Assembly (NCBI GenBank): GCA_032717465.1
Contig: CM064670.1
Location: 19,261,939-19,325,938, forward strand
Reading direction: 5' to 3'
DNA from: Coenobita brevimanus
Lineage: Eukaryota > Arthropoda > Malacostraca > Decapoda > Coenobitidae
DNA length: 64,000 nt
The notes beneath the pieces were generated by a model. The model searched no databases. It saw only the letters and a program-made list of their open reading frames with translations, and was not told where the DNA came from. The translations under genes and the position numbers were made by a program. Shown here one piece after another: positions 15,479-27,012 of the stretch; positions within the stretch are counted from its first letter, which is position 1, and every line of letters begins with the position of its first letter.

Positions 15479-15760
15479 AGCCGGTGGTGCACTGGTTAGG
15501 ATATCAGACTGCAACTGCAAAAAAACGAGTTCAGTTCAAGGACCGGCCATACTTTTGGACAAATTTTGTTTCCCCTCTGCAAGTCCCTGTTCACCGAGTA
15601 GTATACCTAGGAACCAGTATGTAAATTTTACTGCTGCATGTCGTACTCTAGGGGAAGATTTTGACTTGGTTAAAACTGCTTGTCTCCTTAATCAACTTTA
15701 CGCATTTGATAGACACACAGCAAGAGCTAAGCCTTCTTCTTCTTTCTTAGACCATCACTG
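15479..15760 (+). mobile_element. Probable tRNA-derived SINE
   Basis: CCGGTGGTGCACTGGTTAGG resembles a pol III A box, and GAGTTCAGTTCAAGG about 40 bases later a decayed B box. The following body (TGTTCACCGAGTAGTATACC, then GGAACCAGTATG) resembles decapod repeat sequence as I remember it. No second full copy occurs here, so the 3' limit is approximate. Confidence 0.5.
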
Positions 15761-16890
15761 AGTGTTCGTTCCTACACCTGAAGAAGGGACAAAATGTAAA
15801 TACGACGTTTACGTGTCGCACTCGCGGAAGAGGGGGACTTGGCAAAAAATGGACGTCTTCTTTAATTATCTTTATGTATCCAAAGAAGAAGGAATCAAAA
15901 GCTAGAAGGCCGCCAACCGTTCCCACCAAGAAAAAATAAAAACAAGTTAACAGATGGCCAAATTCAAGTTCCGTTCATTTCGAGATGCGACACACTGTCT
16001 AAAAGACTGGAGGTCATTGGCATAGGGAAATACAGACAGAAGAAGAAAGTTCCAGAGTTGACCTGTTGCATACATGAAGGACTGAGAGTAACGGTTAACT
16101 CATGCATTAGACAGCTGGACAGAAAAGGCATGACATTTTGCTGCTGGATGGGTGTTACGCGGCCGCCGTTGTGGTGGAGGGATGCAAGGAGACAGTTAAA
16201 AGGAACAGTGAGCACTGAAGTAATGACAGAAAAGGGATAAAGATACAGAAGTGTGGCGAATAGGTTGAAGGGAGTCAGTGAAAGGAGGAAAGCTAATGAG
16301 ACGAAAAGCCTTTGACTCCACCTTGTTGGGATGAGCTGTATGAGAGGAGCCTCCCACACATGAGAATTGTACACTACACAGGGGCGGATAAAACTCGTGT
16401 ATAAAGTCAGCAACTGCGCAGTGGTAAAGAAAGTATGCAATCGGTTTAGCACACCTAATCTCTTGGAAGCAGATATTACAAGAGAGATAATATGATCTTT
16501 CCAAGATAAATCACGAGACAATGAAACCCCAAGTATGTTCAAAGATGATGCAGGACTGAGCTAGGTATTGTTAAAAATTAGAAAATATTCCTGTGTTGGA
16601 TTTCGATGGGTCGAAAGATGTAAAAACTGAGCTTGTGATGCATTAAAAACAACAAGATTACTTTTACTCCAATCACAGATATGAGCTAAGTCAGACATTT
16701 AGTGTGCCATAGCCTCATCCCTTGTTTGTTCAAGCAACTGCTGAGATGGACACTGCGAGAAGCGCATGGAAAGGTGAAGAGTGGAGTCATCGACATATGA
16801 GTGAATAGGGTTAGATGTACAGCTTAGAATGTCATTGAATAATAGAAGGAAGAGAGTTGGTGATAGGACAGAACCCTGAGGAGCACCACT

Positions 16891-17960
16891 ATGGTCCAGT
16901 GCACTAAGTAGTCCTGCCATCTGGTGGGAGTCTGAACTTCTCCCTGAAACATGTTCTGAGGGTTTCAAAGATAAATTTTTCCGTGCACTTTCATGCAGTT
17001 CCCTCAAACCACAGATTTTTTCAAATGCCTTTGACAATCAAGCTACTGGTGTATACGTGGCATTAGAAAAAAAAAAATCGTAAAAGTGGAATCATCATCT
17101 CCATAGAATTAACTTCTCTATATACAATTTACTATTCAATAAACATCCCTTATAATTGGTGTAAGGCTGTAACATAGTAAATATATGGAGAGATGTTTTC
17201 ATGCACAAATTTGGCCATATTTTACAAAATGCTGCCGGAACAATGTACGACATGTTTTCCTTGTTGCTCTCCACTCAACACCTCTTCTACATCGTGTCTC
17301 CTACAGCTAGCCTACGATGTTTGGCGTCCATCTTTGATGGAAACCTGGCCCATCCTTTTACTTGTTTCATGAATGGGTGCTGGTCTGTGTTGAAAGTTGA
17401 ATTTGATTTGCAGTCAGCCACAGCGCAAAGTTCGTTATTTTGCTAACTGTTCTTATTGTCAATGTCACACAACCAAGTGATCCCTACCACCAACGCACCT
17501 CGCCAGTCTCATGTTTGTTACAATCGTACCTGTGGCAGGGCCGAGTACCATATGGAAATGTCGCATGGTGAATTTATCCATATCTTTCATCACTGTTTTT
17601 AAGAAATGGAAATCCTATTACCCTTATTCGAATTATTTACCATCTTTATAAATGCATGAAGGCAATATTTCCACATAAACCCTCTTTAATACATCCCTAG
17701 AAATCACCTGATAGACAGAGTAGGACATACGTTTGAATACCATTTTTTTCCCAACCTATCTTCTTTATAAGGCCATGAATATTATAGAACCCTTAGTTTT
17801 GTTGGTGTAAACTTGATGTTCAATATAACAACACTCAGTTTTAGCTGGCTTTGGGTATTATAACATCAAATATTGGTAGCTGTAACCCACACACCCGCAA
17901 ATAATTCATATGGGGGAAGTTCACAGGCTCCCACCAGATGGCAGGACCATTCAGTGCACT
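16891..17960. mobile_element. Non-autonomous TIR DNA element inside LINE-A2, possibly hAT-like
   Basis: The ends are inverted repeats of about 40 bases: CAGTGCACTAAGTAGTCCTG from 16897 pairs with the complement of 17915-17961, sharing CAGTGCACT, GTCCTGCCATCTGGTGGGAG and GAAC. Both ends interrupt the RT at the same place (upstream of GVPQGSVLSP). The flanking octamers GCACCACT (16883-16890) and GCCCCACT (17961-17968) differ at one base and fit an 8-bp target duplication, as for hAT. The outermost bases are not perfectly symmetrical. No transposase frame is recognisable inside. Confidence 0.65.
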
Positions 17961-18744
17961 GCCCCACTGATAGCACTAGAACAGTGGCCGCCTACAACAG
18001 CAGCTATAGAACGACCAGTAAGGAAGCTGGAGATAAAGGCAGAGACTGAAGGATGGAAACCGTGAAAGGGCAATAATCCAGACCCGATCGAATGCCTGTG
18101 AGATGTCAAATGGCAACGCTTTTGCCAAAGTCCCGAAAGGAGGATGACCAGGGGTCTGCAACGTCGGTGAGAAGATCGGCAGCGGAGCGTCCCTGGCGAA
18201 ATCCATATTGACGATCAGAAAGAAGGTTGTCATGGGAAAATTACTTTAAATTTTTTTGGTTAAGAACATATTCAAAAACTGGAAATAGTCACCCTTCTTT
18301 GGGACAGGCTGAATGAGAGCAAACGTCCAGCAAGAAGGAAAGGTACATGTTGACAGGCAAAGGCGAAAGAGTTTACCTAGGCAGGGTGTAAGTACAGAAG
18401 CACAGTTCGTGAGGACAACAGGAGGGACCCATCAGGCCCATATGCCTTCTCAGTACTGGGGAAGAAAATACATCAACTGAAGAAATTTTAATGTCAGCCA
18501 TGAGGAAGTCAGAGAGGAGAAGTGATGGAGGAACAGCACCAGAGTCATCTGCGGTGGAATGGGGGGAGAAAGTCTGAGTGAAGAGTTCTGCATTAACAGT
18601 AGAAGACACAGCTACAGAGCCATCAGAGTAGAAAAGAGGAAGGAAGGATGATGAAGTAAAGTTGTTAGGAAGGCTTTTTAGCAAAGTGCAAGAAGGAGTG
18701 GGAAGCATTATAGTTGAAGAGTTCAGAGCATTTAATAGAAATTA

Positions 18745-19487
18745 AATTTGTATTAAATGCTCTGATATTTTTAAGAAAAGAAATCTAAAGGCGAATGTAG
18801 GGAAGAGTACAGTTATGGTCTTCGAGTGAAATGAAGTCACTGAATGTACAATGAGGCTGGATGAGGAGAAAATGGAAAATGTGTGTGCACTGGGTAATGT
18901 GATGAGTAAGGATGGAAGTTTAGAGGATGAAGTGCTTGAAAGGTACAACAAGGAAGAAAGGTTACTGGTTCTTTGAAAGCAGTGATAAGAAACAGGGAAG
19001 TGAGCATGGAAGTGAAAAAGTTACTGCATAACAGTACTGTGATACCAACTCTAATGTATGGAAGTGAAGCTTGGACCTCGTTGGAGGGACACATGTCAAG
19101 AGTGAGAGCAGTGGAAATGAGTTGTATGAGATGAGCATGTGGAGTCACATGAAGAGAGAGACTGACAAATGAGGAAGTAAAGGATCATTGTGGTGTGGAT
19201 GTGGATGTGATAGGAAGCTTTAGGAGGAACACAATGAGGTGGTTTGGCCACGTGAAAAGGATGGAGAGAGAGAGATTGACGAGGAGAGTGTATGTGAGTG
19301 AGGTGGAGGGGGGAGAGGGAGGGGGAGGCCGAGGATGAGGTGGAGGGATGGAGTGGAGAGGTATTTGAGAGAAGGGGGGATGAGATGGGTGCAGGGCAGT
19401 GAAATGGCAGGGAACAGGGCGATATGAAGGCGATTTGTTTTTGGCCACCCCTTACGGGATTAAGGCGTCTGGCAATAGATTGATAGA
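18745..19487 (+). mobile_element. LINE-B 3' fragment inserted in LINE-A2
   Basis: The plus-strand fragment begins in the RT ([15 protein letters not shown] near 18775) and runs through the RWFGHVKRM and RGRPRMRW-like C-terminal block in broken frames. It ends with GGCGTCTGGCAATAG and a short ATAG tail. The nonamer TAGAAATTA flanks it at 18736-18744 and 19488-19496 and is a candidate target duplication. ATTAAATGCTCTG at 18752-18764 is the exact reverse complement of 18724-18736 in the neighbouring LINE-A, as if the 5' junction had formed by inversion or template switching. Confidence 0.75.
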
Positions 19488-20928
19488 TAGAAATTATTTT
19501 TAGCAGAGTGAGGAACAGACTTAGTACCTGTATGATTCCGGGCAGATATAAAAAAAGAGATGAGATTCAGGGATGAGTTGCCTCTGGTGCCTTTTGTAGG
19601 CCCTCTATTTGTGGACAGCATTAGAACAAATGTGATTAAACTATTTTCGTTTTTTTCTTAATAAGTCACAAGAGAAAGGACTGTATGCTTGCATGCCCAA
19701 GAGAATAATCTTTGTAATGCACAAGGCACACTCAGATGGTTCTCAGCCATGGAAGCAATAGGAAAATCAAAGATATACTGCCTGAAGGCCTCCCAATCAG
19801 TAACTCCAAAATGCCAAAGCCGTTGCTTCTTAATAGGAAAAATCAAAGATATACTGCCTGAGGGCCTCCCAATCAGTAGCTCCAAAATGCCATGGCCGCT
19901 GCATCTTGGGAGGGTCCACAGGCTTTACTTGAGCGATAAGACAGGCTAAAGTGATAAGGTTGTGATGAAAGTAGACCAATGGAGAGAAAAGATTAACAGT
20001 GCAAGTAGAAGGATTAGTTTTAAGGAAGAGGTCAGGTATGTTGGAATTCTCTCCTAGGTGGTAAGGGATACAGGCAGGGGGCTGTACAAGCTGCTTTAGG
20101 TCATCAAGGATAGAAAAGATGTAGGCTTGTTCACCGGGTAGATCAGTGAAAGGAGAGATTTAAAGATGGTGGTGAACACTGAAATCACCCAGAATAGAGA
20201 TTTCAGAGAAAGGAAAAATTAAAAGGCTATGTTCCACCTTAGAAGTAAGGTAGTCGAACAAGTTTTCACAGTCAGTAGAATAAGGAGATAGGTAAACATC
20301 ACAGATATATCTTGTCAGAAAATGACGAACAAAGCCACAGAGTACAGAATTCAGAAGATTCAAATTCAGGAACACGAGAGCAAGATATGTGTTGCGTACA
20401 TATATGCGACAGCTATCTTTGCCTTTGAAGTGAGTAAAGACACAGTTGAATCTCAGTAAGGAAGAGATGGTGAGGTTTAGAGGAGGAGAGGTGGTGTTCA
20501 ACAGAGAGAAAGTTAGAGGAGAGGCCACAAATGTTGCAGAAATGAATATGGAGCTAGTCAAATAGTGGTTCCAGGCATCAAGCTTGGTCGTCACCGGGAG
20601 AGGGGTGGATGGTGGGTTTTTTCATGCCCCCTCCCCCCTCGAGTGTCCCAAGCTTGGTGCTGAGATGCCATTTTTCTTAAATTTTTATACTGAAAGTGTA
20701 GTGTATAATGTGTATGTAGTTTGGTGGTGACAGTTAGCGGAACTTGAACTGGGGAGCAGGCTGGCCTACTCTCTGTGTTGCTGAAACACCGAAATAGTTC
20801 AGCAAACGGAGATGGTCAGAAGCTAGTCCGAGGGCTGATGATACGGGAACTTCAGCTCTCCCTGTCGCCAGGTTTTCATCCACCTTGAGATTACCGCGCT
20901 GCTCCACTGGTGCTACAGTCTATTCCCA

Positions 20929-21023
<95 letters not shown>

Positions 21024-21085
21024 TAGATAGATAGATTAATATATATATAGATAGATAGATAAATATATATATATATATATATATA
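20929..21085. repeat. Compound (AC)n(AT)n(GATA)n(AT)n microsatellite
   Basis: Consecutive AC, AT, ATAG and AT arrays with minor interruptions abut the 5' end of LINE-A2. Confidence 0.95.
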
Positions 21086-21433
21086 AAATGATGTTGGGAT
21101 AAACAGTAAGAAAGGAGCTGGATAGAGAAGTGCCAGTACCTAGTGAAAATTGAAAAATTCGTTTCGAACATGCGTGCATGAGCATGTTAACTGTATTGCA
21201 ATAGGCAATATTAGCTTTACTGCAGAGTTGGACCTTCGCCTCGGAGGGTGAATGATAGGCCAGAATTAACCCTTCTTGCTGGCCAAGAAGGAATGGGGAA
21301 GGGGTGTCTGTAGGAAGAATGATGCATGTGAAATTAAAGTGTTGTAATGGCTTGTGTCAGAGTTTATATACGCCATCGGCTGAATCGACAAAGTGCAAAC
21401 ATAAGAAAACACCAGGACCAACTTTACAAGTGC

Positions 21434-21519
21434 GCCACGGCTTGGGTTTCGAATCCTAGATGCAAGACACACACAGATCGAGAGTTGAACAAGGTACAGT
21501 ACCACCACGCCACCGTGGC
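21434..21519 (-). other. tRNA-like segment, possible SINE head
   Basis: The minus strand begins GCCACGG and ends CCGTGGC, a perfect 7-bp acceptor-like stem. It carries GGATTCGAAACCC as a good B box and TGGCGTGGTGGTA as a loose A box. There is no convincing anticodon arm or 3' family match, so I regard it as a SINE head or chance, not a functional tRNA. Confidence 0.35.
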
Positions 21520-21600
21520 AAAAGTATTTTTACATGGGCCACTAATTTTATTTTGATGGTAACTTATCCACATACCACAGGTGTGCTGTGTTGTGCTGTG

Positions 21601-21601
<1 letters not shown>

Positions 21602-21677
<76 letters not shown>
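21602..21677. repeat. (TG)n microsatellite
   Basis: An uninterrupted (TG)n array, followed by a C/T-rich patch (21715-21900). Confidence 0.97.
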
Positions 21678-21678
<1 letters not shown>

Positions 21679-21899
21679 TTCCCATTTGTTATGGTACAGT
21701 ACTTAAGCACCTCTTCTCTCTACAGAATGTGTCTTGCACATCCAGTCCTTCCCTCCCATATCTGCCATTGTGTTCACACTCTCTCCATTTCTTCCTCCTT
21801 GTGCCCCTTCTTCCTCCCTCCTGCTGCCCTTTCCTTCCATCGTCTCCTGCCTCTGCTTCCCTACCTTTCCATCCTTCGTACCCCCATCTAAAAGGAAAA

Positions 21900-22670
21900 G
21901 TAAGAAGGGTGTTAGGAAGTGTTGGATAGGTACCGTATAAGGACTGTGGTACAAAGTTGGTTAGGAGGAAGGTAGGACAAATTCAATGGACAGACAGTGA
22001 AACAGGAAGGAGTAGTAGGCAGCTGCGATATAGTGTACAGTAGATTAAATGGAAGACAGGAGTTATGCATGGCACAGATAGTGAAACAAAAGACTGTGGT
22101 AGATTAACAGATAAGTGGTATGGTGCAGGTTGGGAGTAAGGCAGGCTAAATACAAGGCAGGGAGAGTAACAAAAGACAGTGATACTGTACTTGGCAGTGG
22201 TAAGGTTTAGGTAAGAAGGACGATCGGATGTAGACATGGAACAATCGGTGAAACGGTAGTGATAGTTGAAGCTGTTGTGGTGTAGGTTTGGTTATTTGAT
22301 TGTACCGGACAGATGTTAACTTGGCAGCGTCCGCCAAACAAACTGTGGCAGTCAGAGGCTGTATTCTGGGTAGCATAAGAGACTTCGTAGCACCACTTCC
22401 TCCGTGGTTTCATTTTGGAATTTATCCTCTTGCATGTTACGGTACTAAAGCAAACTACAGTAGCTTACGCCAGCAACAAATATAAGCATATACCAGTAAC
22501 ATTGAAGAGAATATGACGGTGTAGTATGCCTAATACAGGGCATTCACAAATTATTATTACAGCTTCAACAATTACTATCAAAATAAGAGACTGAGCGCGG
22601 TTTGGAAATTCGGGAGAAATCTATTTTCTCTTATTTTTCTTTTTTCTTTTCTTTTTTAACTATACCGGTA
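21900..22670. other. No gene recognised
   Basis: Sequence with many ACAGT/GGTAG-like short words but no coherent coding frame or transposon end. Confidence 0.35.
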
Positions 22671-22679
22671 CCAGTAGTT

Positions 22680-22935
22680 TATATAGTACACTTCTATGTG
22701 AACACCATTAGTAGCACAAAACAATTAGGACATCCCTCTGAATCAATCAGTTAGGTAATGTTTTGTTTAGGAGATAAAGAGCAACCAAACCCAAGTGAGG
22801 CGGTGCACAATCCTGCTTGAAGATGGTAGTTAGCTGACGGTCTTCCAGCTGTGATACCATCAATTCATTCAAATCGTCAAGGAAGCGCTTTGCCATATAT
22901 CTGTGAAGACAATTTGTGGACAATCTGTATTTCAC
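22680..22935 (-). pseudogene. DDE transposase fragment (Tc1/mariner superfamily-like)
   Basis: The frame has IFKQDCAPPHLG, which matches the second-Asp box (QDGAPPH-like) of IS630/Tc1/mariner-type transposases, followed by LNKTLPN and a stop where a WI/GR..P block is expected. Only this piece is recognisable, without terminal repeats. Confidence 0.45.
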
Positions 22936-22962
22936 TTGGACATAAGTATTACGATGCCACGA

Positions 22963-23280
22963 TGGCGAGGCGGTGGCTCAATCGGTAGAGAGGTGGCCTG
23001 CAGTCCTACAGGACCCAGGTTCAAATAGGGAACAGTTTCAGGATTTGAATTTCATGAATTCAGACTTTACTGATCTACCAGAAGACCCGCCGACATGTCG
23101 TAAAAATACCCCCGCTAATACCAATAACCAGTCCTGTATGAAACAGCCCTATCATGTATTCAATATGAGCGGTGGGTGTTAGTGCCGAAGTGGTGACATG
23201 TAGAAAGGTGTATGGTATGTAGGAGGACTACTGGGCCTTGAGAGCAGGCTGTGGACACATTAAAAAAAAAAAAATAAAAA
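22963..23280 (+). mobile_element. SINE-1 copy, full length
   Basis: A tRNA-like head (GGCGGTGGCTCAATCGGTAG as A box; CCAGGTTCAAATAGG as a decayed B box) is followed by the body shared with 26180-26557 and 61482-61805: AGACCCGCCGACATGTCGT, then ATACCCCCGCTAATACCA, GTGACATGTAGA and GACTACTGGGCCTTGAGAGC. It ends in an A-rich tail (23262-23280). Mobilisation would depend on a LINE partner that is not identified. Confidence 0.8.
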
Positions 23281-23344
23281 ACGAACAAAATCGCCCGATC
23301 TCACGCAGGGAGTCCTCAAAAGATGCCAGTGCCAAGCCAAATAG

Positions 23345-23870
23345 TCTCGGTCCCTTTTCCTTATCTGCTCTTTCTCCCGCTTTCTTGCCTCGCTATCCTT
23401 CCTCCTTCCTTACTTCCTTTCTTCTTTGTTATTCCTGGCCCTCCTCCCCACTTCTTTCCTTCCTTGCTAACCTTCTTACGTCTGTCCCTCATCCTTCTAT
23501 AATTTCTTTTTTTCTTGCCCTCCTTTCCTTCCTCCCTACCCCTCCCCTTCTTCTATCTCCCATTCCCTTCTCTCCTTCTCCCTTGCACTCCCTCCCTCCC
23601 TCTTGCCCTCCTGTCTTCCCTCCTACCCTTGTCACTTCCTACCTTATTACACCTAACTACCCTTCTGTTCACCTTTCCCTCCTCCCCGAAGAAAGCCCTG
23701 CCTATATCATTTTTTTTCCTCCCCCCACCCCCTTACCCTTTTTCCTTCCTCCAACCCCTCCCCTCTCTCCCTCCCTCTTTCCCTTGCCCTCCCTACCTCC
23801 CACGCTACCCAGCCACTCACTACCCCAGCGGGCACAGTCTTTTCCCACACCACCCACTCTTTAAAGTCCA
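23345..23870. repeat. Polypyrimidine (C/T-rich) tract
   Basis: About 500 bases of CTTCCTCC-type text with no gene. C-rich CCCACTCCCA-like text continues to about 24060. The 208- and 141-codon frames here are compositional. Confidence 0.8.
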
Positions 23871-24060
23871 CCACCAGGATGCCCTACACACGGCACCTAT
23901 AACTCCCCTCACTCCCACTCCCATCCCTACCCCCTCTTGACTCCCATTCTCATTTTCATCCCCACTTCCACCCAGACCCCCACCCTCACTCATGCTCCAC
24001 TCCCATTCCCATTCAACGCCACTCCACTACCCTCCATTTCACTCCACTTCCATACCGAGT

Positions 24061-24490
24061 CAGCTTCACTCAGTGGATGAATTATACCCATATATCCTCA
24101 CAATTAGCAATATTTCAACACGTGGGAGTACGCAATTCATAGGTCCTTGCACAGTTCAGTTACTGTCAATAATATTTTATAATTTCTGGAGTAGTAAGTT
24201 AACGAAGCAATGTATTAGCCCATTTATTTTAAGTTTATACGGTTTCGAGACGGCGTAAAGGAACTAATGAAAATATTCATGCCCGTTTCATCAATGGTCA
24301 TTACGCAGCACTGTTTAAGTACCGTAGGTTTTGACACAGCTTCGAAGTAATGTACTGAAAATTGTTGATGACGGCGAAACAAAAACATGAGTATGATGTT
24401 GGTCATTCATCATCTTAACGAGCAGTATAATACTGTCTTTAGTTTGGCGGGCTATATTTTACTCGTATAGCCTATAGCCCCTTTCTTTTT
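24061..24490. other. No gene recognised
   Basis: AT-rich sequence without supported features. Confidence 0.35.
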
Positions 24491-24494
24491 CCTT

Positions 24495-24790
24495 GTGTTT
24501 GACTTGACAGTCCTTTCCCAGAGGCCAAACAGTCCTAAGTGCCACATATCTTCACGTCACCATTACAGCAATACTCCCCACTATCCATACCGAATCCATG
24601 CTAGGGCTGTCTTATTAAGGGCTGATGTAATGGTATTTGTGGAGATGTTTTTCTGACATATGGGTGGGTCTTGTGGATGATGAGTAAAATCTGTTTTACT
24701 AAAAATCTAAATATCAAACTGCTTCCTGTCCCAGCCTGGAATCCAACTCGCGTCATTTCGGACAGCAGACCACTTCTTTAACCACTGACC
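24495..24790 (-). mobile_element. Diverged SINE-1-like copy
   Basis: On the minus strand a B-box-like element (CGAGTTGGATTCCAGGC near 24740) precedes body words that match SINE-1 in order and spacing (CATGGATTCGGTATGG near 24590; TGACGTGAAGATATGTGGC near 24550; AGGACTGTTTGGCC near 24520). Confidence 0.5.
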
Positions 24791-25026
24791 ACTTTCTCAT
24801 ACAAACTACAAACAGTTCACAAATTGCATTTTTAAAATACCGTACAACTTAATAATTCGTCTCAGTGCAAAATGCCCATTCAGTGCTGTATTGTTTTTAT
24901 TCAGCTTTATCTTAACCCAGCTTCAAACACCGTCACAGTGTGGGGAGATTCACACAACTTCCCCTATCACTGAACACATGATTCAAACAACACAACTGCA
25001 AACATAAATACTGGTAGCTACATTAA

Positions 25027-25232
25027 CTAGAAAGCTCTCAGACAGCGCATACATCTGCCAATGCCATTGCAGGATCCTGATTCGCCTCCAAATTTAATCA
25101 ATTCTCTCTTGACCCTTGGCCCACTCTTCTTCAAAATTTCATTGAAATTCATAGAGAACTTTTGGAGATATTGTGTGAACAAACAAACAAACATAGGTGA
25201 ATACACAACCTTCTCCAACTTCGTTGACATAG
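25027..25232 (-). repeat. Dispersed non-coding repeat, copy 2
   Basis: The inverted, diverged counterpart of 5830-6062, with the landmarks listed there in the same order. Confidence 0.6.
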
Positions 25233-25605
25233 GTAACTGTAAGCAGTGACTTTCAAAATCCAGTAATGTGAAACTCTGCATCATGAAGCTCTACAAAATA
25301 TTAGGTTCTTGAAAAAAGGCGGAATAATATTGTCCGCAGCTGTACACTCAAAGGCAAAGGAGCACAAGGAAGAGCAAATAGCAACAGACCTGGCGGTTAC
25401 TCTGAGGTTGTTTGTCATTATAGAGAAGACTATGGGTACCGATGAGGAGCCAATGCAGTAAGGAGGTGTAAGTGAAGTGGTTATAGAAGTGATGCGCTGG
25501 CTGTAAGGACGAGAGTTCGTACCCGAGGTGAGGCAAATGGCAGTTTGATGACCTGAATTTGGTAAAACAAATAGTAATAACAATAAGAAGAAGAATACCA
25601 CCACA
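25233..25605. other. No gene recognised
   Basis: No supported feature. GAACCCTCGTCC-like text near 25505 hints at a decayed SINE B box, without a head or body that I can match. Confidence 0.3.
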
Positions 25606-25610
25606 ACCAA

Positions 25611-25653
25611 TAATAATAATAATATTATCATTATTATTATTATTATTATTATT
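25611..25653. repeat. (ATT)n microsatellite
   Basis: ATT/AAT trinucleotide repeats directly precede the GCGAAGCTT element. Confidence 0.95.
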
Positions 25654-26157
25654 AAGCTTCGCTATATATATGGCGAAGCTTATTGTTTTGGTATTATTAT
25701 TTTTCTTTGCACTATTTTTTATTAAGTCTTGATGATATTATACGGAAGGTACCCTAGGGTAACCCAAGTACTTGTGCCGTATATAAGTGACCTTGACCTA
25801 TTTTTGAAGGTCATATACTCATTTTTGGTGCAAAAACTTCATATTTAAAATTAAAATATCTCATCAACTAATTCAGAGAGATATTTGGTTGAAAATCGTG
25901 TGATAAAAAAGTTTGCTGAGGATTTTGGCTGAATATTTTGCCATTTAGCTTAGTGGAAAGTACCAAACTGAAATCTGCTCAGTGCTTTCTTTGTAACACG
26001 CTTTAGAGAAAACCACAAAAGCTGTAAAACTATAATTTTACAGAAATATAGTTCTAGTCCCTACTCCCTCTCATTATCTGAAAGGAATATGGTTACTTTT
26101 AAGTATAAAGTTAGCCAGTTAAGACAATCAGTACCATAAAGTTTTATGGCGAAGCTT
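25654..26157. mobile_element. GGCGAAGCTT-bounded MITE-like repeat
   Basis: The left end is a palindrome (AAGCTTCGC, an AT spacer, GGCGAAGCTT at 25654-25681). The right end repeats TATGGCGAAGCTT at 26145-26157. The interior has TGACCTTGACCTATTTTTGA (about 25790) and no coding frame. It resembles a dispersed non-coding element I recall from fish and marine invertebrates. The boundaries and class are inferred. Confidence 0.5.
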
Positions 26158-26179
26158 CCTTATTGTGACTACACAATGT

Positions 26180-26557
26180 TTCTTTTCTTTTTTTTCATTT
26201 TTCTTTTTTTTTTTGTGTGTGTGTGTCCGACTCTGGCCATAGGCTTCACAGCCTGCTCTCAAGGCTCAGTAGTCCTACATATAAAACACCTCCACATGTC
26301 ACCACTTGGGCGCTACCACCCATCGTCCATATTGAATACATACTAGGGCTGTCTCATAGAGAAATGGTGTACGGTACTGGTATTAGCGGGGGTATTTTTA
26401 CGACATGTCGGCGGGTCTTCTGGTAGATCAGTGAAGTCTGTATTTATGGAATTCAAATCCTTAAACTGTTCCTGCCCCAGCGAGGGTTTGAACCTGGGTC
26501 CGGTAGGACTGCAGGCCACGTTTCAATCGATTGAGCCACCGCCTCCCTCAAATAGAT
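26180..26557 (-). mobile_element. SINE-1 copy, full length
   Basis: The tRNA-like head begins at 26557 (GGAGGCGGTGGCTCAATCG), with the B box GGTTCAAACCC at about 26486. The body matches 61482-61805 closely (CCGCCGACATGTCGTAAAAA near 26400) and ends in an A-rich tail preceded by (AC)n, seen on plus as the T-rich stretch 26168-26215. Confidence 0.85.
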
Positions 26558-26569
26558 AAATATGTAACA

Positions 26570-26586
26570 AGTTGTTGTTGTTGTTG

Positions 26587-26622
<36 letters not shown>
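26570..26622. repeat. (GTT)n(ATT)n microsatellite
   Basis: Compound trinucleotide array. Confidence 0.95.
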
Positions 26623-26624
<2 letters not shown>

Positions 26625-26639
26625 TCACAGGACACACCG

Positions 26640-27012
26640 ATGTGTCATAAAAACACGTACCACACCATTCCCAACTGGAACAGTCCTAGTACCAGTATGT
26701 ATTTAATGAGCTTGGTGAATATTAGTGCCGAAGTAATGGCATGCGAAGTACTGCGGCACGCAGGAGGACTGCTAGGCCTTAGGGAACGGGACGTTAGGTA
26801 TATGCCTCAAGTCATACAAATAAAAACTGCTCCTCCCTATTCATACCCAGGACACAACCTTCCTGCTCATGCCCAGCTGCAAGCATCGAGTTTTGTCACA
26901 AACCCTACAGTGGTGACATGTAGGGGTGTATGGCTGTAGGAGGACTACTGGGCCTTGGTAACGGGCTGTGAAGCCTATGCCCAGTGTTGGACGCATTAAA
27001 GAAAAAAGAAAG
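26640..27012 (+). mobile_element. SINE-1 3' body fragments
   Basis: Two partial bodies lie in tandem: 26640-26800 (GTGCCGAAGTAATGGC, GGAGGACTGCTAGGCCTTAG) and 26893-27012 (GTGGTGACATGTAGGGGTGT, GGAGGACTACTGGGCCTTGG), the second ending in an A-rich tail. Neither has a tRNA head. Confidence 0.65.

Larger units (their letters stand above)
15875..20935 (-). mobile_element. LINE-A copy A2: near full-length, interrupted twice
   Basis: On the minus strand a 5' UTR (20935 to about 20640) contains one diverged copy of the 70-bp monomer found at 37911-38258. Endonuclease follows (20594-20160, NICGLSSNF near 20540 in one frame, ILGDF near 20190), then the EN-RT linker, RT (GAPQGSVLSPTLF near 16880; YVDDS near 16800), and the C-terminal tail to 15964. 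It is interrupted by a LINE-B tail (18745-19487) and a TIR element (16891-17960). Subtracting both leaves about 3.2 kb, a 5' UTR plus a single EN-RT frame. A duplicated patch near 19770-19880 repeats the ALRQYIFDFP-like segment. Frames are broken by several indels and stops. Confidence 0.85.

Noticed and set aside
14700..15761. 353-codon plus-strand ORF
   Set aside because: It is almost entirely Ser/Pro/Leu from C/T-rich DNA. Other frames of the same tract are open too, and there is no domain.
17201..17446. 81-codon ORF inside the TIR element
   Set aside because: No resemblance to transposase and no codon-like conservation cues.
22963..23040. Functional tRNA gene
   Set aside because: The tRNA-like head is followed by a SINE body and A tail found in other copies, and the clover-leaf is decayed.
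23238..23940. 208- and 141-codon ORFs
   Set aside because: Polypyrimidine composition, no domain.
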